A stretch of DNA of 64,000 nt, taken from assembly GCF_000621705.1 (NCBI RefSeq), contig NZ_JHXO01000001.1, forward strand, positions 620,001 to 684,000, written 5' to 3'. Under the pieces are notes generated by a model. The model saw nothing but the letters and a program-made list of their open reading frames with translations. It had not been told where the DNA came from and did no database searches. How positions within the stretch are numbered: position 1 is the stretch's first letter; the number at the start of each line of letters is the position of its first letter. The stretch is from Prolixibacter bellariivorans ATCC BAA-1284. Its GTDB lineage: Bacteria; Bacteroidota; Bacteroidia; Bacteroidales; Prolixibacteraceae. Made by a program: the position numbers and the translations under genes. Of this stretch, positions 43,534 to 52,266 are shown one piece after another.

Positions 43534-45027
43534 TTAAGCCGGCATATCTGGTAAAGTAAAACCTTCACGATAAGTATGCTTAATCAATTCATTGGAAAAT
43601 GCTTTAGCATTCATCGGATCGGTCCAGACTTTATTAAATGTCGGGTCGCCATCCTTAATCGAGAAAGCATCTTCGACACAAATCCGGAGATTTTCGTCAT
43701 CCGTAATATTGGTGAACTGCATGTTGGCACCATCCCATTCCAGTTCCTTGTTTAGTCCCTGCAAGCGAACGGCAAGTACACCCATCACAACCATTTCGTT
43801 GAATGGTCCTGCTTCGCTGAACGGTGAGGCCGGTTGAACCCGGTTTTCGGGACTTTCCTTGCAGGCCCGAATCCAATCCTGTTCGTGACCACCTTGCATG
43901 GCATTTTCAACCCTGCGAAGCGTTTTTGGAACATTCGGAGTTCTTCCTGAAAGCAACCACGGGTCTTTTCCGTAACAACCACAAATCAGCTTGTCTTTGG
44001 TTCCGTGGAAAATCACACCGCCACCGGCATCATTCATGTTCTTGCCTGCTGGCCAGCCTTCTGGTTTTTTGGGCTGAAGACCTCCGTCGTACCAGGTAAC
44101 GTCTACTTCCGGGAGATTCATTTTTACACCCTTTTGTTTTTCCCTTTCGGGGAATGTCAGGTTGACCATTTGCGCATTCGGCGCGCAATCAGTTAACAAC
44201 AGTGTGGAACTTCCCTGTGCTTTTGTCGGATATCCGAGTTTCAGCCCCATAAATACCGGGTGCAAAACATGACAGGCCATATCGCCTAATGCACCTGTTC
44301 CGAAATCCCACCATCCACGCCAGTTCCATGGCGTGTAAATCGGATTATATTCCCGGAAGGCAGCCGGCCCGATAAAAAGATCCCAGTCCAGTGTATCCGG
44401 AACAGGCATTACCTCTTTGGGACGGTTCAGGCCTTGTGGCCAAATCGGACGATCCGTGAAAGCTTCGACTTTGGTAATATCACCAATTTCTCCGTTCCAC
44501 ATCCATTCGCAGGCCTGGCGAACGCCTTCGCCTGATGAGCCCTGGTTTCCCATTTGGGTAGCCACCTGGTATTTATCGGCCAGTTTGGTCAGCAACCGTG
44601 ATTCATATACGGAGTGTGTCAACGGCTTCTGCACATAAACGTGTTTGCCTAGCGTCATGGCATGAGCAGCAGCGGCAGCATGTGAATGGTCGGCAGTGGC
44701 AACCAGAACAGCATCGAACTGATCGCCCATTTCATCGTACATCTTGCGCCAGTCTTTGTACTTTTTAGCGTTAGGATAGTGCTCGAAAACACGTTTGCTG
44801 TAACCCCAATCGACATCACAAAGAGCTACAATATTCTCGGTTTCCATATTTTTCAGGTTGGCAAACCCCATTCCGCCAATTCCTACAGCAGCAATGTTCA
44901 GTTTATCGCTTGGTGCTTTGTGACCAAGTCCAGCGATGGTGTTCGAGGGAAGGATGGTAATCCCTGCAGCAGCTGCAGCGGATGTTCCCAGAAATCTCCG
45001 ACGGGAGACATTATTCTTTCGATCCAT
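43534..45027 (-). CDS. Tat-exported Gfo/Idh/MocA-family oxidoreductase A
   Basis: A 497-residue NAD(P)-dependent dehydrogenase-like protein. The N-terminus has a twin-arginine signal (SRRRFLGTSAAAAAG), then the Rossmann motif AAVGIGGMG (about 46-54), a catalytic-region Lys in VYVQKPLTHS (the family's usual EKP is QKP here), and the C-terminal alpha/beta domain with WNWRGWWDFGTGALGDMACH. The Tat signal implies cofactor-loaded export to the periplasm. Substrate is probably a sugar or polyol; some relatives are GH109 N-acetylgalactosaminidases. It is a tandem paralog of the next gene upstream, from which it is separated by a terminator and its own promoter. Confidence 0.9.
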   Translation of the reverse strand: MDRKNNVSRRRFLGTSAAAAAGITILPSNTIAGLGHKAPSDKLNIAAVGIGGMGFANLKNMETENIVALCDVDWGYSKRVFEHYPNAKKYKDWRKMYDEMGDQFDAVLVATADHSHAAAAAHAMTLGKHVYVQKPLTHSVYESRLLTKLADKYQVATQMGNQGSSGEGVRQACEWMWNGEIGDITKVEAFTDRPIWPQGLNRPKEVMPVPDTLDWDLFIGPAAFREYNPIYTPWNWRGWWDFGTGALGDMACHVLHPVFMGLKLGYPTKAQGSSTLLLTDCAPNAQMVNLTFPEREKQKGVKMNLPEVDVTWYDGGLQPKKPEGWPAGKNMNDAGGGVIFHGTKDKLICGCYGKDPWLLSGRTPNVPKTLRRVENAMQGGHEQDWIRACKESPENRVQPASPFSEAGPFNEMVVMGVLAVRLQGLNKELEWDGANMQFTNITDDENLRICVEDAFSIKDGDPTFNKVWTDPMNAKAFSNELIKHTYREGFTLPDMPA

Positions 45028-45063
45028 AAATCTGGTTAATTAATTGGTTATAAATAGGATTTC

Positions 45064-45095
45064 TAAATTTATTTTTATTTACCCGTATCTACAAA
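45064..45095 (-). promoter_or_regulatory. Promoter of oxidoreductase A
   Basis: On the minus strand TTTG (complement of 45092-45095), 20 bp, then TAAATTTA (45064-45071). The -7 element ends about 37 bp before the start codon, the same offset as in the tandem paralog. Confidence 0.5.
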
Positions 45096-45114
45096 GATTT
45101 TATATTGTATTTGA

Positions 45115-45154
45115 TACAAAAAAGAGCGGCTGCCTCATTTTTGAGACAACCGCT
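45115..45154 (-). terminator. Terminator after oxidoreductase B
   Basis: In the minus-strand RNA a 13-bp stem (45125-45137 with 45142-45154) pairs fully if two G-U pairs are allowed, and is followed by a U-rich tail (TTTTTTG). It separates the two oxidoreductase genes. Confidence 0.82.
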
Positions 45155-45180
45155 TCTATAAAAATGGATCTATTGCTTAT

Positions 45181-46674
45181 TTAAATTTGTTGCCAACCTT
45201 CGCGATAATGGTGGCGAATCCACTCTTCTGCCGCTTTTTTGGCATTCATGGTGTCGTACTTGGTGTCAAATTTCGGATCACCGTCTACTACCTCAAACTT
45301 ATCAGAGGTTACCACACGAATCTGATCGTTGTCGCCAATGTTCGTGAACTGCATGTTGGCGCCATCCCACAACAGGCGACGTTTCAGATCCTGCAAGCGA
45401 ACCGCCAGTACCCCCATGACGACCATTTCGTTCAATGGACCGGAATAATCGAAATTAGAAGAAGCTTCCATGCGGTTGCTCTTGTCTTCCTTACAGGCAC
45501 GAATCCAGTCTTGTTCATGACCACCTTCCATGGCTTTTGGGATACGACGCAGCGTTTCTGCCGGGCGTTTGAAGTCTTCCATTTTCGTTGTTGGAAGCAA
45601 CTGCGGATTACGGGCGTAGGTACCGCACATAATTTTTCCTTTCGAACCAACAAAGATGACGCCTCCGCCCCAGTCACCCATCATTTCACCGTCAACCAGC
45701 TCTTCCGGACGTTCCGGGAGTAAACCACCGTCGTACCAGGTTACTTTTACTGCCGGCATAGCCACTTTGGGTAGATTATCCCTTTCGGGGAACCAATAGG
45801 TTACTTTTTGTGCTTCGGGAGCTGATTCAGTATTAATCTGAGTGGAACTACCTTCTACGGCAGTCGGATATTTCAGTTTGAGTGCTTTGAACACGGGATC
45901 GAGTATATGACAGGCCATATCGCCCAAGGCACCTGTTCCGAAATCCCACCATCCACGCCAGTTCCAAGGTGTGTAAATGGGGTTATACGGACGGTAAGCT
46001 GCCGGGCCGAGGAAGAGATCCCAATCGAGGGTTCTGGGTACGCGAACTTTTTCTGTGGGACGCTCAAGTCCTTGCGGCCAAATCGGACGGTTGGTCCATG
46101 CATGTACTTCTTTGATTTCGCCGATGGTTCCGGCCCAAATCCATTCGCAAATATCACGAATGCCGTCACCTGAGTTTCCCTGGTTTCCCATCTGGGTGGC
46201 AACGCCCATTTCGTTAGCTGTATTGGTCAGCAGGCGTGATTCGTATACAGAATGAGTCAGAGGCTTTTGAACATACACATGCTTACCCTGCTTCATAGCG
46301 GAATAGGCTGCCAGTGCGTGCACATGATCGGGTGTGGCTACCAATACAGCATCAATATCCTTCTGCTTGTCCAGTAACTCACGGAAATCCTTATAACGTA
46401 CAGCATTGGGATAGTCGTTGAAGGTTTTGCCGGCATATTTCCAGTCAACATCGGCCAGCGCAACAATATTTTCCGTACTCATATTCTTCAGGTTGGTACG
46501 CCCCATTCCACCCACACCGATTCCGGCAATGTTCAGTTTGTCGCTGGGAGCTTTGTGCCCTAATCCGGCAATGGTATTACTTGGAAGAATGGTAAATCCT
46601 GCAGCGGCCGCTGCAGACGTGCCGAGAAAAGCACGTCGGGAAACGTTGCTTTGGTTCTTTTTAGCTTTGTTCAT
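45181..46674 (-). CDS. Tat-exported Gfo/Idh/MocA-family oxidoreductase B
   Basis: A 497-residue paralog of the downstream gene, equal in length. The twin-arginine signal (SRRAFLGTSAAAAAG) and the next 25 residues are nearly identical to A (ILPSNTIAGLGHKAPSDKLN). Rossmann motif GIGVGGMG, VYVQKPLTHSVYESRLLT and WNWRGWWDFGTGALGDMACH are conserved, while the substrate half (about 300-450) diverges more. This indicates duplication and specialisation for related sugars, or a two-step pathway. It has its own promoter and terminator, so the pair can be regulated separately. Confidence 0.9.
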   Translation of the reverse strand: MNKAKKNQSNVSRRAFLGTSAAAAAGFTILPSNTIAGLGHKAPSDKLNIAGIGVGGMGRTNLKNMSTENIVALADVDWKYAGKTFNDYPNAVRYKDFRELLDKQKDIDAVLVATPDHVHALAAYSAMKQGKHVYVQKPLTHSVYESRLLTNTANEMGVATQMGNQGNSGDGIRDICEWIWAGTIGEIKEVHAWTNRPIWPQGLERPTEKVRVPRTLDWDLFLGPAAYRPYNPIYTPWNWRGWWDFGTGALGDMACHILDPVFKALKLKYPTAVEGSSTQINTESAPEAQKVTYWFPERDNLPKVAMPAVKVTWYDGGLLPERPEELVDGEMMGDWGGGVIFVGSKGKIMCGTYARNPQLLPTTKMEDFKRPAETLRRIPKAMEGGHEQDWIRACKEDKSNRMEASSNFDYSGPLNEMVVMGVLAVRLQDLKRRLLWDGANMQFTNIGDNDQIRVVTSDKFEVVDGDPKFDTKYDTMNAKKAAEEWIRHHYREGWQQI

Positions 46675-46711
46675 TTTAATTAGTTTTAGTATGAAGTCGG
46701 ATATTGGTCTC

Positions 46712-46743
46712 TAAATATAATTTTTAATTCATGGATTTTCAAA
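46712..46743 (-). promoter_or_regulatory. Promoter of oxidoreductase B
   Basis: TTTG (complement of 46740-46743), 20 bp, then TATATTTA (complement of 46712-46719) on the minus strand; the -7 element is 38 bp before the start codon. Confidence 0.55.
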
Positions 46744-46892
46744 AGTGGGAGCGTCCATGTTGTCCTAATTTAACAGGCTTTGCGTTGTTTTTGGAAGGAA
46801 GATGCGATGCTTGCCGAATGTTTGAAAGGATTTGCGGTCAGGCTTATTGTTGTTTAGACAGTTTCTAAATTTTTAGCGGCTTAAAATGAATA

Positions 46893-46926
46893 AAAGAAAA
46901 GGGCGCCTTTGAATAAGGATGCCCTT
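46893..46926 (-). terminator. Terminator after the TonB-dependent-receptor-like gene
   Basis: AAGGGC..CCTT pairs with AAGG..GCCCTT (46899-46926) with a 2-nt internal loop; on the minus strand a T-rich run follows (TTTTCTTTTATTC). Confidence 0.65.
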
Positions 46927-46950
46927 GGTGGAATATGTTTGTTTTACAAT

Positions 46951-49422
46951 TTAGTATTCGCTACCCTGATCATCATCGGCAGGTGCTGAATTATTTCCAT
47001 TGCGGGATTTGGACTTATAGTTATTAATAATGTAGCTCAGCGTTAGCTGAAATACCCGGGGTTCTCTTCTAAATTCAAAATCGGTTTTGAAGCCGTCGCC
47101 ATACGACGTTCCGCTTCGCTTCATGGTACCGAAAATATCGCGGACCTGTAATGTGGCCGTTAGCTTTTTGTCGAACAGTTCCTGTTTCAGCGATGCATTG
47201 GCGAACATCATGCCTTTGTACTCGCCCTGGGCGGACACAGAGGGTCCCCTGTAAACCGACATCAACTGAAATCGGGTTGTCGGTGAAAACTTGACATCTG
47301 CGGTAAACCGGGAATTAAAGTTCGTACTGTTTCTATCAACACTCTCTCCGTTAATACTTCCCTCCAATTTGTAATAAAAAAGCGTACCGCTGGCAATCAG
47401 TCGCAACCACGGATAAAGTTCCAGGTTTGCCATCAATTCACTTCCGAGTGAATGGTCCCGATTGAGGTTCTCTCTGGTGTGATAGATGATCCCATCACTG
47501 CGCAATTCCTGGATTCGGGTTATCAGGTTGTTGGTCCGACGGTAGTATCCTTCCAGCGAGATAAATGACTTCTTTATGCGCTTCAATACCGACAATTCAT
47601 ATGAATCGGTGTATTCGGGCTCCAATGCTGGATTCCCCACACGAATGTTATAGGGGTCCATATAGGAAGGAAAGGGTTCGAGATCCCAGCCCCTTGGACG
47701 GCTGATACGACGACTATAGCTCGACTGAAGTTCAATATCACGTCCAAATTTTTGAGAAATATGAACGGATGGAAACCAATCAATTCGGTCAATGATATAC
47801 GGGGCAGAAGAAGTTGTGTGGTCCATTCTGCGCTTGGTGTATTCCGCTCTTAATCCTGTTTGCCAGGAAAAAGAATTGGTGGAGTGCGACCAGATAGCAT
47901 ATAGGGCGTGAATATCGCGACTAAAATCGAATGCGCTGCTGAAATTGGGGTTGTTGACCCAGTTGCTGGATGTGTAATCAAAGTTTTCGAACAGATAGTC
48001 TTCCGACTCCCGGTTAATCCGTCCCTGATAGCCCGCTTCCAGTTTATTTTGATCATTTACCGGCAATGTATAATCCGAATTAATTCGGTACTCATTGTCA
48101 TTCGACGATTCCACCGTCCGGATTTTATCAGGGTCTTGATCGATGGGATTACCGTTTGCATTGCTGGGGTAACGAATCTGATACTCGTTATCGGGACCTT
48201 TCCGGCCACTTGCATAAAATGTGGCAATAATCTGGTGCCCCTTTTTCGCAAAGTTATGACTGTATGTGAAGTCGGAACTCCAGTAATTCCCCTTTCGGGC
48301 CGATGTATTGTCTTCGTATATATATTCGTCTTTACCGAAATTATCGTAGGTGTGTTGCGTGGAAAGGCTGTTTCGCTGAAAAGTATATTCGCCCAAACGC
48401 CCACTTGCACTCAGGGTTGTGTTGTCAGAGATGCGGTAATCGATTCCGCCTCGTAAACCTTTCCCTTTTCTAACGCGATCCATGTTGCCAACTGTATTCA
48501 AGACGGTGGTGGTATCGCCGTTGTAAAATTCCTGATTGACTTTTCTTTCTCCGCTATAAACCATATCCTGAAAATCTCCTCCCAACAGCAATGTCAATTT
48601 GTTGCTGCGGTAGTTGAGCGTCAAATCTCCCCGGTTTTTATGCGTGTTACTTGTACTAAAATTGGCGACTCCTCCAAAGGAACCTTTGATGTGTTTTTTC
48701 ATTACTACGTTGATGATTCCTGAGACTCCATCTGGATCATACTTTGCCGAAGGGTTAGTGATAACCTCGATGTTCGCAATATCGCTCGCCGGAATCTGTT
48801 TCAATGCATCGCTTCCTTCCAATACACTGGGTTTACCATCGATGAGTACTGTGAAATCGGAGCTTCCGCGAACCGAAACATTTCCTTCGATATCCACATC
48901 TACCGCTGGCGTATTGGCCAGGGCATCGACAGCCGAACCTCCGGCAGCACTGATTTCCTGACTAACATTTACCACACGCCGGTCCAGTTTAAATTCTACC
49001 CGGGCTTTGTCAGCAACCACATCTACACCTTTCAGTTCTTTTGTGGCGGGTTTTAGTTCCAGTGTCCCGATATTGGCTACCGAACGTGAACGGTTAATGT
49101 TGATTCCTGGTAAGGTATGTTTTTCAAATCCAATAAAGTTTGCCTGAAGATAGTATTTCCCTGGCGGGACATTTTTAATCTGGAATGAGCCGTCAGCTTC
49201 GGTCATGATGCCACCGACAATTGAGGAATCGCGGGTCGAATAGATAACTACGTTAGCATACTCCATAGGGGTACTGGTGCCTGCTTCGACAATTTTTCCC
49301 TTGACAATCCCCGGAGAGGCCACAGCTGATTTTCCTGCAATCCCTGGAGCCGGTGCTGGTTGTGCATATAATTGAAAGGTTAACCCTGAAATTAACAAAC
49401 CGATGAGTAATATTTTTTTCAT
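46951..49422 (-). CDS. TonB-dependent-receptor-like outer-membrane protein (OMP_b-brl_3 type)
   Basis: The chosen start at 49422 gives 823 residues with a signal peptide (MKKILLIGLLISGLTFQLYAQ); an in-frame ATG 36 nt upstream gives a poorer signal. A CarboxypepD-reg domain (about 38-120) precedes a plug domain (NTPAVDVDIEGNVSVRGSSDF, IEVITNPSAKYDPDGVSGIINVV) and a large beta-barrel ending in a strand. There is no clear TonB box. This branch is common in Bacteroidota and not tied to SusD. No SusD-like partner was found, so a polysaccharide-utilisation locus is not supported. Ligand unknown. Confidence 0.88.
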   Translation of the reverse strand: MKKILLIGLLISGLTFQLYAQPAPAPGIAGKSAVASPGIVKGKIVEAGTSTPMEYANVVIYSTRDSSIVGGIMTEADGSFQIKNVPPGKYYLQANFIGFEKHTLPGININRSRSVANIGTLELKPATKELKGVDVVADKARVEFKLDRRVVNVSQEISAAGGSAVDALANTPAVDVDIEGNVSVRGSSDFTVLIDGKPSVLEGSDALKQIPASDIANIEVITNPSAKYDPDGVSGIINVVMKKHIKGSFGGVANFSTSNTHKNRGDLTLNYRSNKLTLLLGGDFQDMVYSGERKVNQEFYNGDTTTVLNTVGNMDRVRKGKGLRGGIDYRISDNTTLSASGRLGEYTFQRNSLSTQHTYDNFGKDEYIYEDNTSARKGNYWSSDFTYSHNFAKKGHQIIATFYASGRKGPDNEYQIRYPSNANGNPIDQDPDKIRTVESSNDNEYRINSDYTLPVNDQNKLEAGYQGRINRESEDYLFENFDYTSSNWVNNPNFSSAFDFSRDIHALYAIWSHSTNSFSWQTGLRAEYTKRRMDHTTSSAPYIIDRIDWFPSVHISQKFGRDIELQSSYSRRISRPRGWDLEPFPSYMDPYNIRVGNPALEPEYTDSYELSVLKRIKKSFISLEGYYRRTNNLITRIQELRSDGIIYHTRENLNRDHSLGSELMANLELYPWLRLIASGTLFYYKLEGSINGESVDRNSTNFNSRFTADVKFSPTTRFQLMSVYRGPSVSAQGEYKGMMFANASLKQELFDKKLTATLQVRDIFGTMKRSGTSYGDGFKTDFEFRREPRVFQLTLSYIINNYKSKSRNGNNSAPADDDQGSEY

Positions 49423-49458
49423 AGAATATCGTCTTCCTGTAAGTGTAATTTGCATCAT

Positions 49459-49474
49459 GTCATCCTTGGATGAC
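49459..49474. repeat. GTCATCC inverted repeat upstream of the receptor gene
   Basis: GTCATCC-TT-GGATGAC has perfect 7-bp arms, and GGATGAT recurs at 49480-49486. It is 37-52 bp upstream of the receptor start and may be an operator. No clear -7 or -33 element was located here. Confidence 0.4.
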
Positions 49475-49604
49475 GAAAAGGATGATTGGTTTAATCGGGA
49501 AATGAGAAAAAGGGATAATATTATCCGAAACGCACGAGGGCGTTATTGTATGGAAAACAGGAATATTGAAGATAATGAAAAGGGACGCGGTTTGAATAAT
49601 GGGT

Positions 49605-49799
49605 TTAGTCTCGGAAGCGACGCTCACGATTAATCAAATATAGTCCGTGATCAGAGAAGAAGAGGGCAACAAAAAGCAGGGTTGCAATCATGGCTTTGCT
49701 GAGGTGTATTCTTTCGAGGCAAACAGATAAAAACAATAATGCTGCTACTAATGCGAGCAGCATCAGGAAGTATCCTGCTATGTAGAGAAAGACACGCAT
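49605..49799 (-). CDS. Possible small two-helix membrane protein
   Basis: A 64-residue frame with hydrophobic segments at about 3-27 and 34-52 and a basic C-terminus (INRERRFRD). It overlaps no better gene and is in line with the downstream receptor, 54 bp after the YdeI-like gene. No family was recognised. Real, but weakly supported. Confidence 0.4.
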   Translation of the reverse strand: MRVFLYIAGYFLMLLALVAALLFLSVCLERIHLSKAMIATLLFVALFFSDHGLYLINRERRFRD

Positions 49800-49853
49800 C
49801 GGGGTTACGTTTAATCGTTTTATCCAATTTACGAAAAACGCGTCACAGAAGAT

Positions 49854-50411
49854 TCATTTCATTCCCAGTTTTTTACCTTTTGTTAGCAAGTTAATTGCTT
49901 CGGTTGCTCTTTTTTGCCGTGTAGTGCTTTGCTTCCCGGAAGCAATCCAACGGATGTAAAGGTCTTTTTGCTTGCCTGTCAACTGTTCAAAATGCTTCAG
50001 GGCAATGGCATTTTCTGAAAGCGCCTCCCGAAATTCAGCGCTCATTTCTGTGTTTAATTCCTGCATTGGAATTTCCCCTTTCATTACGTTCTCAGGAATA
50101 ACAGCGATACCTGCCGGTTCTAGCCGTTTTGCTGATTTGAGTAACTGAATTCGCTTGATATTGGTTACCGACCATTGACTATCCGGCTTTCTTGGCGTGA
50201 ATTTCCGGGCATAGCGATCGTCATCTAATCGTTTAATCAAGCTGTCAATCCAACCCCAGCAAAGTGCCTCCTGAACGGAATCTTCGTAAGAGACGGAACG
50301 CTTGCCGGTATGTTTCTTATGGTATATCAGCCAGACTTCTTTTTCATCAGCATGGTTGTCCTTTAGCCATTGCCTCCATTCTGCGAGGGTTGTCGGTGCT
50401 GTTGTTTTCAT
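49854..50411 (-). CDS. YdeI/OmpD-associated family protein
   Basis: A 185-residue protein of the YdeI/OmpD-associated group. Recognisable segments are LAEWRQWLKDNHADEKEVWL (about 8-27), ALCWGWIDSLIKRLDDDRYARKFTPRKPDSQWS (about 49-81) and the C-terminal SGKQSTTRQKRATEAINLL repeat-like tail. It is cytoplasmic, with no signal peptide. Relatives have been linked to bacteriocin or antimicrobial tolerance, but the mechanism is unclear. It is monocistronic or joined to the small membrane protein. Confidence 0.85.
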   Translation of the reverse strand: MKTTAPTTLAEWRQWLKDNHADEKEVWLIYHKKHTGKRSVSYEDSVQEALCWGWIDSLIKRLDDDRYARKFTPRKPDSQWSVTNIKRIQLLKSAKRLEPAGIAVIPENVMKGEIPMQELNTEMSAEFREALSENAIALKHFEQLTGKQKDLYIRWIASGKQSTTRQKRATEAINLLTKGKKLGMK

Positions 50412-50441
50412 TTCTTCCCGGTTTGGGGAATAAAGTTAGGA

Positions 50442-50470
50442 CAAAAAAATCCCCGCCGGAAAGCGGGGAC
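50442..50470 (-). terminator. Terminator of the amino-sugar cluster
   Basis: GCGGGGA (50463-50469) pairs with TCCCCGC (50450-50456) around a 6-nt loop; on the minus strand seven T follow. It is the first clear terminator after the cluster that ends with the permease gene. Confidence 0.88.
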
Positions 50471-50476
50471 TTGTTT

Positions 50477-52264
50477 TTATGCTTTTGTCTTAGTTCCGAA
50501 CTTCGGGTCGATTTTTAGCAGCGATATGAGGATGAAACCTGGAATGGTACAGAGCATGACCCAAACAAAGAAATGCTGATAGCCGATAGTTTCCTGTATC
50601 CAGCCGCTCACCATGCCGGGCAACATCATACCTAAGGCCATGAAACCGGTACATAATGCGTAATGTGCGGTTTTGTACTTACCGTCCGAGATGTAGATCA
50701 TGTAGAGCATATATGCTGTGAATCCGAAGCCGTAACCAAACTGCTCAATGCCGACCGAAGCAACGACGGGCATCATGGTTCCCGGTTGGATGTAGGCCAG
50801 ATAAACATACACCAGGTTGGGCAGGTTCATGGCTACAGCCATCCACCAGATGGTTTTCTTCAGTCCCCATTTGGCCGCTACAAATCCACCAAGGATGCCA
50901 CCGATCGTTAGCGAGATCATGCCAATGGTTCCATATATCAGACCAATGTCGCCGGTGGTTAGCGCCAGTCCTCCGGAGGCACGACTGTCGAGCATGAAAG
51001 GTGCGGCCAGTTTTACGAGCTGCGACTCCCCCAACCGAAACAGCAACAGGAATGCCAGTCCGGCGCCAATGTTTTTCTTGCGGAAGAAGGAGGCAAAAGT
51101 TTCAATCACCTCTCGCATCACGCGTGCCAGCGATGTTGTTTCATGATTGTCGACATCTTCAGCCGGGCGCGGTAAAATAAAACGGTGCCACACGAAGAAG
51201 AGAATAAACAGGCCGCCCAGCACCATGAAGGTCAGGCTCCAGGCCAACGGGATATTTCCGGCACGGCCGGAGAATGTCGCTTCAGCTTTCCTGGTTAGTT
51301 TCGGGTCAATCTGCACGATGGCGAATGCCGGTTCGTTCCAGTTCTTGTCCGTAAAAACAAAGCGGGTTCCTTCTTTTAGATGGAAGCTTTTGTCGCCTTT
51401 GTCCATTCCAAAATTGAGAACGACTTCTTTATTGTCTTCGGGCTTTTTGTTCAACCGGTAAGCAACCAAGGCGTACCCGGACGTTTTTCCGTTAGCAACA
51501 TCCGGTGTTCCGTTCAGCGAATTCTCTTCGGTATAGAAACCATGATTGATGTTCCATTCTTTCACTTTCGTGAAGAGGCTGTCAGCCTTTTCCCTGGCAA
51601 CCGGTGCAGTACCGATTTGAATATTTTGTGATGAAGGCACTAAAACGTAGTCAGTGCTTTTTGTTGCCGGGAAAGAAACATCCTGTGGATTGAACTGAAT
51701 GGTGGTCTCTTGTCCGGGTACGGAATGAAAGGCGATTTTTGTTTCCGGCAGACCGGTGGTGGTTTCGAGGTAACCAGCCAGAATCACCAACAACCCTTGC
51801 CCGGTGAGCATGGCAAAGCGATAAAAGGTGTTGCGAATGCCCACAAAATAGGTTTGTTCGTATTGGTTGAGGCCCATCATGTAAAAACCGTCGGCGGCAA
51901 TATCGTGTGTGGCCGAGCTGAAGGCGACCAGCCAAAGAAATGCCAGCGAGTACCGGAAGAAGTTGGGCATGGGAATGGTCAATGCTACGCCGGCCAGCCC
52001 GGCACCCACCAATAGCTGCATGATAACAATCCACCAACGCTTGGTGCGCAACACGTCAACCACCGGGCTCCACAACGGCTTGATGACCCACGGCAGATAA
52101 AGCCAGCTGGTATATAAAGCGATGTCGGTGTTTGAAATTCCCAGCCGCTTGTACATGATCACCGAAACAGTCATCACAATAACGTAGGGAAGCCCTTCTG
52201 CAAAGTAGAGTGTGGGAATCCACGCCCACGGATTTCTTTTGGTTGGTTTTGCGGATTGTCGCAT
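50477..52264 (-). CDS. MFS permease, AmpG-like (large periplasmic insert)
   Basis: A 595-residue major-facilitator protein with about 12 hydrophobic segments. N-terminal WIPTLYFAEGLPYVIVMTVSVIMYKRLG and SWLYLPWVIKPLWSPVVD match AmpG-type transporters, which import GlcNAc-anhydroMurNAc peptides. Between membrane segments six and seven lies a hydrophilic insert of about 170 residues (about 180-350), larger than in E. coli AmpG. In the cluster it is preceded by a GH9-deacetylase fusion, so import of released amino-sugar oligosaccharides or muropeptides is likely. A nucleotide or sugar-specific permease remains possible. Confidence 0.8.
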   Translation of the reverse strand: MRQSAKPTKRNPWAWIPTLYFAEGLPYVIVMTVSVIMYKRLGISNTDIALYTSWLYLPWVIKPLWSPVVDVLRTKRWWIVIMQLLVGAGLAGVALTIPMPNFFRYSLAFLWLVAFSSATHDIAADGFYMMGLNQYEQTYFVGIRNTFYRFAMLTGQGLLVILAGYLETTTGLPETKIAFHSVPGQETTIQFNPQDVSFPATKSTDYVLVPSSQNIQIGTAPVAREKADSLFTKVKEWNINHGFYTEENSLNGTPDVANGKTSGYALVAYRLNKKPEDNKEVVLNFGMDKGDKSFHLKEGTRFVFTDKNWNEPAFAIVQIDPKLTRKAEATFSGRAGNIPLAWSLTFMVLGGLFILFFVWHRFILPRPAEDVDNHETTSLARVMREVIETFASFFRKKNIGAGLAFLLLFRLGESQLVKLAAPFMLDSRASGGLALTTGDIGLIYGTIGMISLTIGGILGGFVAAKWGLKKTIWWMAVAMNLPNLVYVYLAYIQPGTMMPVVASVGIEQFGYGFGFTAYMLYMIYISDGKYKTAHYALCTGFMALGMMLPGMVSGWIQETIGYQHFFVWVMLCTIPGFILISLLKIDPKFGTKTKA

Positions 52265-52266
52265 GC

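Noticed and set aside
46951-49422. SusC-type nutrient receptor of a polysaccharide-utilisation locus
   Set aside because: No SusD-like partner, no regulator nearby, and the barrel is of the OMP_b-brl_3 type.
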